A stretch of 19,542 bases of DNA from an uncultured Bacillota bacterium (lineage in GTDB: Bacteria > Bacillota_I > Bacilli_A > Izemoplasmatales > UBA1188): contig ONMY01000081.1 in NCBI GenBank assembly GCA_900318975.1, forward strand, positions 1 to 19,542. Direction: 5' to 3'. The position numbers and the translations under genes were made by a program. The notes under the pieces were generated by a model. That model had not been told where the DNA came from. It did not search any database and saw only the letters and a program-made list of their open reading frames with translations. Shown here piece after piece: positions 15,109 through 19,542 of this stretch. How positions within the stretch are numbered: position 1 is the first letter of the stretch; each line of letters starts with the position of its first letter.

Positions 15109-15758
15109 GATTTTAAAACCTCCTTTAATAAACTTATCTTGGTTTCTAGGATTTCTTTATTTTTGGCTTTCTCTAAGCTTTCTTCTAAAGAATTAATCTG
15201 TTTATTTATGAATTCAATAAAGAGTGGATCTTTCTTTTTTAAGATGATTGGGCCAAAAAGAATTTCAATATTGTTATACGTAACAAATAAGGAACTTTTC
15301 TTTGCCTTAATTATCGGATAATAGTGATCTTTATCTTTGATAAAGAGTTCATCTACTATCTCATATTTTTTACTAATTAAGAATTTTCTTAGTAAATCTG
15401 GGTTCTTTTGTGGTTCAAGTATTAGTGTTGCGTTTTCGTCTAAATTATCAATAGATAATATATCAATTATAGTATCGCTTCCCATTCCTGAGATGTTTAT
15501 CGCATCATATTTAGAGTTTAATGCTTTTAGGCCATCAGAAAGAAGTGGGGTGATAAAATCATCTAAACCACTATTTTTGATATTTTTAGTCGCATTTTTT
15601 AATGGACCAATTTTGTTATCTATTGCATAGACATGCTTTACGATATTATTTTCGACTAAATATATCGGAAGATATGCATGATCAGTACCAACATCTACTA
15701 AAGTATCTACTTTGTCGATCATTGATGCGATAGATTTCAATCTATCAGAAACAATCAT
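15105..15758 (-). CDS. trmK: tRNA (adenine(22)-N1)-methyltransferase
   Basis: Methylates N1 of adenine 22 in tRNA using SAM. The 217 residues have the Rossmann SAM site VDVGTDHAYLPIYL (21-34), the signature of TrmK, followed by AIDNKIGPL, the DGL block and ISGMGSDTIIDIL, where family members usually have GMGG. A helical C-terminal arm (about 155-217, rich in Lys and Glu) is the predicted coiled coil of TrmK. It starts one base inside the rpoD stop (TAATG), with only a weak binding site, so it is probably coupled to rpoD translation. It ends in TGA, overlapping the next ATG. Gene order agrees with Bacillus sigA-trmK. Confidence 0.93.
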   Translation of the reverse strand: MIVSDRLKSIASMIDKVDTLVDVGTDHAYLPIYLVENNIVKHVYAIDNKIGPLKNATKNIKNSGLDDFITPLLSDGLKALNSKYDAINISGMGSDTIIDILSIDNLDENATLILEPQKNPDLLRKFLISKKYEIVDELFIKDKDHYYPIIKAKKSSLFVTYNNIEILFGPIILKKKDPLFIEFINKQINSLEESLEKAKNKEILETKISLLKEVLKS

Positions 15759-17182
15759 TATTTCATGAAGTCCCTGAGTTTATTTGAACGAGAAGGATGA
15801 CGAAGCTTTCTTAAAGCTTTCGCTTCAATTTGTCTTATTCTTTCTCTTGTAACACCGAATTCTTTACCAACTTCTTCTAGAGTCTTAGTTCTTCCATCAA
15901 TTAGACCAAAACGAAGTTTAATAACTCTTTCTTCCCTATCAGATAGGTTTCCAAGAAGAGCATTTAATTCTCTCTTTAATGCTTCACTTGCAGTATAATC
16001 TTCTGGATTTGGATTTACTTCATCAGGAACGAAATCACCATATGATGAATCATCTTCTTCGCCAACTGGGTCTTCAAGAGATTTTGTCTTTTGTGATACT
16101 CTTTTAATCATCATGAGTTTATCAACTGTGATATTCATTCTTTCTGCGAGTTCTTCATATGTTGGTTTTCTTCCAAGAGTATGTGTTAATTCTCTTTCAT
16201 TTTTATTTAATTTATTGATTGTTTCATTCATATGAACAGGAATACGAATAGTACGTGCTTGATCGGCAATTGCACGAGTAATTGCTTGTTTAATCCAACC
16301 TGTTGCGTATGTTGAGAATTTATTACCTCTTGTGTAATCAAACTTGATTACAGCTTTAGAAAGGCCAATCGAACCTTCTTGGATTAGATCTGCAAATTCC
16401 ATATCAGGATTAGAGAAGTGCTTTGCAATATTTACAACAAGTCTTAAATTGGCTTCTGTAAGAATCTTTTTAGCTTGTTCGCCCTCCTCTTCACGTTTTC
16501 TCATGTATGCTTCTTCCTCTTGAGTTGGAACAATACCTTGTCTTCTCTTTTCGAGGTATTCTTCTTTTTCTCTTTGAGTATCATAGATGATTTTTGCGAT
16601 TTCTTTTTCTTTTTCAGGAGTTAATAGATTGATTTTACCGATTTCTTTAAGATACATCTTAACTGGATCAGATACGATGATCTTTTGATTTGATGATGCA
16701 GATTGAGAATAGATTAAATCATCAAAATTGTCGTATTCGTATTGTGTTGCATCATTATCTTCATCTTGATAGAATTCAGAATCATCTAGTTTATCTAGAT
16801 CTGGTTCTTCATCTTCTTGAACTTCTAGATCTTCATCACTTTCATCTTCGTCTTCATCATCTTTATCATCAAGATATTCATTTAAATCTGAATTGTCTTC
16901 TGAATCTAGATCATCTTCATCTTCGTCTTCATCATCGAAATCATTAGCTGATGGTTTTCTTCCTCTTTTATGTTTATTTGGATCTGATGGCATTATCATA
17001 TCATCAAGTGGGAGATCATTCATTGAACCAATTGGTAAGACTTCGATACCGTTTTCTTTAAAAAGAGCAACGAGTTCAATTCTTTCTTTATCTGAATCAG
17101 CATAGTTTTTATTAAGTTCATCTAAAGATAGGTAACCTTGCTTCATCGCTTTATCGTATAATGCTTTTTGTTTTTTTGTCAT
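15758..17182 (-). CDS. rpoD: Primary sigma factor (RpoD/SigA)
   Basis: The housekeeping sigma factor, 474 residues. Region 1.1-like helices occupy 1-55, a basic KHKRGRKPS patch comes next, then a very acidic linker (about 83-155). Region 1.2 is [18 protein letters not shown] (172-189). Region 2 runs from [13 protein letters not shown] (244-256) to [11 protein letters not shown] (315-325). Region 3 follows, and region 4 shows [15 protein letters not shown] (413-427) and [20 protein letters not shown] (444-463), fully conserved. Region 2.3 is unusual: where E. coli has Tyr425 and Trp433, this protein has Asn287 and Gly295 ([14 protein letters not shown]); Trp296, Gln299 and Thr302 remain. It starts at an ATGA overlap with dnaG and has AAAGGAG upstream. 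The dnaG-rpoD pairing is the conserved macromolecular synthesis operon. Confidence 0.97.
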   Translation of the reverse strand: MTKKQKALYDKAMKQGYLSLDELNKNYADSDKERIELVALFKENGIEVLPIGSMNDLPLDDMIMPSDPNKHKRGRKPSANDFDDEDEDEDDLDSEDNSDLNEYLDDKDDEDEDESDEDLEVQEDEEPDLDKLDDSEFYQDEDNDATQYEYDNFDDLIYSQSASSNQKIIVSDPVKMYLKEIGKINLLTPEKEKEIAKIIYDTQREKEEYLEKRRQGIVPTQEEEAYMRKREEEGEQAKKILTEANLRLVVNIAKHFSNPDMEFADLIQEGSIGLSKAVIKFDYTRGNKFSTYATGWIKQAITRAIADQARTIRIPVHMNETINKLNKNERELTHTLGRKPTYEELAERMNITVDKLMMIKRVSQKTKSLEDPVGEEDDSSYGDFVPDEVNPNPEDYTASEALKRELNALLGNLSDREERVIKLRFGLIDGRTKTLEEVGKEFGVTRERIRQIEAKALRKLRHPSRSNKLRDFMK

Positions 17183-18936
17183 TTTCTACACTCCTTTTTT
17201 AAATCGCTTAGTTCTTTTTGAAGCTTAATAGCTTCATCGCTTTTAAGATTTGAAGAAAGACTGATTAATTGAGCTTTTTTGATTTCAATTAATTCTTTCA
17301 ATTCTTCACGTTTAAGAGTTTTAATTATTCTATTTATTAGGTCATCAAAAGAGAATTGGATATTTTCATCGTGAACAAAATCACCATATGCTCCACGTTC
17401 TTTTAATGCATTTATTAAATCGAAAGATGTAATCTTAGGTTTTGAATCATAGATATCGCCAATTTCAATGAATAGCATTCTATAACTAGCATCCTTTAAG
17501 AATACTCTAGATTCCATTATGTTTTCTATTTGATCAAAATATGGTTTTGATTCAAGCGCATAATCAATTATCATGTGTTCTGCCTTTAGATAGGCGCTTG
17601 TGACTTTAAATCCTTCGTTTTGATTTTTAATTATATTTTGATTATTTCTATAGTTTTTACTATTGGATTTAGAGAATGTTTCAAAATCCTGTGAGATTGA
17701 TTCTATTGATACCTTTAAATCTAGTGCAAGTCTTTTTAGGTAGGTTTCAATTACGGATTTACTCTTCTCATTCTTCATCTTATCAAATATAGAATTCTTA
17801 AATGATTCCATATTGAAGGTATTGATTTCAGGATAATCTAGTTTAGTAAGTTCATATAGATATCCAATTTTATCGAGTCTCTTTTTAGTAAGAGCATCCA
17901 TATAGGCATTTATGCCATTTTTTCTTATGTATTCATCAGGATCCATTCCATTTTCAAGAATTGTAATGGAATAGTTGATACCTACTTCTTCAAGTCTAGT
18001 TGCAACTGATTTAACACTCTCAATTCCAGGACGGTCACCATCAAGACAAATGATTACGTTTTTAGTGTATTTTTTAATGAGATTTGCTTGATCTGTGGTC
18101 ATTTGAGTGCCCATAATCGCAATCGAGTTTTTAATGCCCTTACTATATGCTTGAATGACATCCATATAACCTTCATTTAGAATTAGATAGTTTACACCTT
18201 TCATTTGGCGAGATGCTCTATCGAGGTTAAATACAGTTTTACCTTTTTCAAAGATTGGAGTTTCTTTAGAATTCGTATATTTGTTTTGGCTATTATCGCC
18301 TTTTTTATAAATTCTTCCACCAAATGCGACAGTTCGTCCTTGTTCATCACGAATTGGGATAGTTATTCTGTCGATAAACGTGTCATTTTCGCCAGTTGAA
18401 AGACCATTTAAAATGATATCTGGAAGAATATAGCCTTTACTAACTAGAGTATCAGTTAGTGCATTTGAATCAGATGGAGATAATCCTATTCCAAATTCTT
18501 TAATAGTATCATATGATATTCCACGATTTTTTAGGTATTCTCTTGCTTCTTTTGAATATTCATCATTATTCATAATGAAAGTAAAGAACTTTTGAGTAGT
18601 GCCAAGCATGTCATAATATCTTTTTGTCTTATCGAGTTCAGGATTACCATATTCGCTTACATCGATATGGTATTCTTGAGCAAGCCATCTTGCGGCTTCA
18701 ATAGATGACATATGTTTATACTTTTCAATAAACTTGATAGCATTTCCGCCTTCTTTGCAAGTGAAACAGTGGAATATTCCTCTTTCTCTTGAAACGCTCA
18801 TTGATGGATTTGAATCATCGTGGAATGGGCAAATACCAAAGAGATTTTTTCCCTTTGGTATAAGTTCAACGAAGCGTGAAACTACGTCTACAATATCAAC
18901 ATTTTCTAAGACTTTTTCAAAAATGTTTTCTGCCAT
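17179..18936 (-). CDS. dnaG: DNA primase
   Basis: Makes RNA primers at the replication fork with the DnaB-type helicase. The 585 residues carry an N-terminal zinc domain with ligands Cys36, His39, Cys57 and Cys60 (CPFHDD and HCFTC). The RNA polymerase domain follows, with FGGRIY (205-210), and the Toprim core has [10 protein letters not shown] (255-264, catalytic Glu255) and CLDGDRPG (297-304, Asp299 and Asp301). The C-terminal 180 residues are the helicase-binding region and are little conserved. The ATG shares one base with the glyS TAA (TAATG). No strong ribosome binding site is visible (only AGAGAG some distance upstream), so translation probably relies on coupling to glyS. It ends in TGA, overlapping rpoD. 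Confidence 0.97.
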   Translation of the reverse strand: MAENIFEKVLENVDIVDVVSRFVELIPKGKNLFGICPFHDDSNPSMSVSRERGIFHCFTCKEGGNAIKFIEKYKHMSSIEAARWLAQEYHIDVSEYGNPELDKTKRYYDMLGTTQKFFTFIMNNDEYSKEAREYLKNRGISYDTIKEFGIGLSPSDSNALTDTLVSKGYILPDIILNGLSTGENDTFIDRITIPIRDEQGRTVAFGGRIYKKGDNSQNKYTNSKETPIFEKGKTVFNLDRASRQMKGVNYLILNEGYMDVIQAYSKGIKNSIAIMGTQMTTDQANLIKKYTKNVIICLDGDRPGIESVKSVATRLEEVGINYSITILENGMDPDEYIRKNGINAYMDALTKKRLDKIGYLYELTKLDYPEINTFNMESFKNSIFDKMKNEKSKSVIETYLKRLALDLKVSIESISQDFETFSKSNSKNYRNNQNIIKNQNEGFKVTSAYLKAEHMIIDYALESKPYFDQIENIMESRVFLKDASYRMLFIEIGDIYDSKPKITSFDLINALKERGAYGDFVHDENIQFSFDDLINRIIKTLKREELKELIEIKKAQLISLSSNLKSDEAIKLQKELSDLKKECRK

Positions 18937-19542
18937 TAAAACGCTGTTTTCTCTCTAATATATCCTACTAAGTCCTCAAGTTTAACGATATCTTGAGTCA
19001 TTGTATCTCTATTTCTTACTGTTACAGTACCACTTTCAAGTGTAGTATCATCAATTGTAACTGCAAAAGGTGTACCGATTGCATCAGCTCTTCTATATCT
19101 CTTACCGATTGCCTGTGTATCATCATATGATACAGTGAATTCTTTTGAAAGCATATTGAATACTTCTGTCGCTTTATCACTATGAGCTTTCTTGATAAGT
19201 GGAAGGACAACTGCTTTATATGGAGCTAAGAATGGGTGAATATGAAGAACTTCTCTTGTATGACCATTTTCTAATGTTTCCATTTCATAATTATTTAAAA
19301 GGAAAGCAAGGAACATTCTTCCAACACCTACTGATGGTTCAACTACATATGGAATATATTTTTCGTTTGTTTCAGGATCTAAGTATTCTAGTGATTCACC
19401 TGAATATTCCATATGTTTAGAAAGGTCATAGTTAGTTCTAGATGCAATTCCCCAAAGTTCATCAAATCCCCAAGGGAATTTGAAGAGTATATCTGTAGTT
19501 CCTTTAGAATAGAATGCGAGTTTTTCTTTTGGATGATCATAA
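18936..19542 (-). CDS. glyS: Glycyl-tRNA synthetase, single-chain type, N-terminus beyond window
   Basis: Charges tRNA-Gly. About 202 C-terminal residues are present; the frame stays open to the right edge. Upstream of the ATG at 19410-19412 the frame reads YDHPKEKLAFYSKGTTDI and FPWGFDELWGIASRTNYDL, which is the catalytic core of the homodimeric class IIa enzyme, so that ATG is internal. Then come KYIPYVVEPSVGVGRMFLAFL, containing motif 3 and its arginine, and the anticodon-binding domain (IHPFLAPYKAVVLPLIKK, KRYRRADAIGTPFAVTID, VTVRNRDTMTQDIVK). This is the single-chain alpha2 enzyme, not the two-subunit GlyQ/GlyS of Bacillus, although it sits at the same position upstream of dnaG. It ends in TAA, overlapping the dnaG start. 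Confidence 0.96.
   Translation of the reverse strand, partial: YDHPKEKLAFYSKGTTDILFKFPWGFDELWGIASRTNYDLSKHMEYSGESLEYLDPETNEKYIPYVVEPSVGVGRMFLAFLLNNYEMETLENGHTREVLHIHPFLAPYKAVVLPLIKKAHSDKATEVFNMLSKEFTVSYDDTQAIGKRYRRADAIGTPFAVTIDDTTLESGTVTVRNRDTMTQDIVKLEDLVGYIREKTAF

Noticed and set aside
16690..16947. Plus-strand open frame rich in His and Leu
   Set aside because: It is the antisense reading of the GAT/GAA-rich acidic linker of rpoD. It has no binding site and its composition is an artefact of that bias.
18936..19412. glyS beginning at the ATG at 19410-19412
   Set aside because: The frame upstream continues to the window edge with conserved glycyl-tRNA synthetase core sequence, so this Met is internal.

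Overview
The window comes from a low-GC Gram-positive bacterium, most likely a member of Bacilli or a Tenericutes-like relative (Erysipelotrichia, Acholeplasma or uncultured gut Bacilli type). The signs are AT-rich DNA, strong GGAGG-type ribosome binding sites, a single-chain glycyl-tRNA synthetase, YneF, ParE/ParC and a Bacillus-like gene order. TGA ends trmK and dnaG, so this is not the Mycoplasma code. The lineage is my inference; no rRNA is present. Fifteen genes are called. All are on the minus strand except one small ferredoxin.

Region 1 (1-4139) is the recJ-apt-rel group known from Bacillus, read leftwards. rel is cut by the left edge. apt is intact. recJ carries an in-frame TAG exactly where a tyrosine precedes the catalytic GDYDVDG motif, and the rest of the frame is undamaged. 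A promoter lies just upstream of recJ.

Region 2 (4199-9970) is parE-parC plus a third gene. That gene encodes what looks like a degenerate Fic-fold protein with a C-terminal winged helix. parE and parC lie in the same frame, separated only by a TAG and one codon.

Region 3 (about 9971-10625) has a terminator, the membrane protein gene yneF, back-to-back promoters, a 55-residue 2[4Fe-4S] ferredoxin on the plus strand, and a two-way terminator at the convergent junction.

Region 4 (10619-19542) is one tightly packed minus-strand operon: glyS (cut by the right edge), dnaG, rpoD, trmK, nif3-like, a second sigma-70-like gene, fhs, an HD-domain hydrolase and a SpoU RNA methyltransferase. Most junctions overlap (TAATG or ATGA), which suggests translational coupling. 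The operon joins translation (GlyRS, TrmK, SpoU), replication (primase), transcription (two sigma proteins) and one-carbon supply (Fhs).

No tRNA, rRNA, CRISPR array or insertion sequence was seen, and this is mostly core chromosome. The points most worth attention are the recJ amber codon, the Fic-like protein beside topoisomerase IV, the altered promoter-melting residues of RpoD, and the diverged second sigma factor. No stretch over 300 bases lacks a gene.
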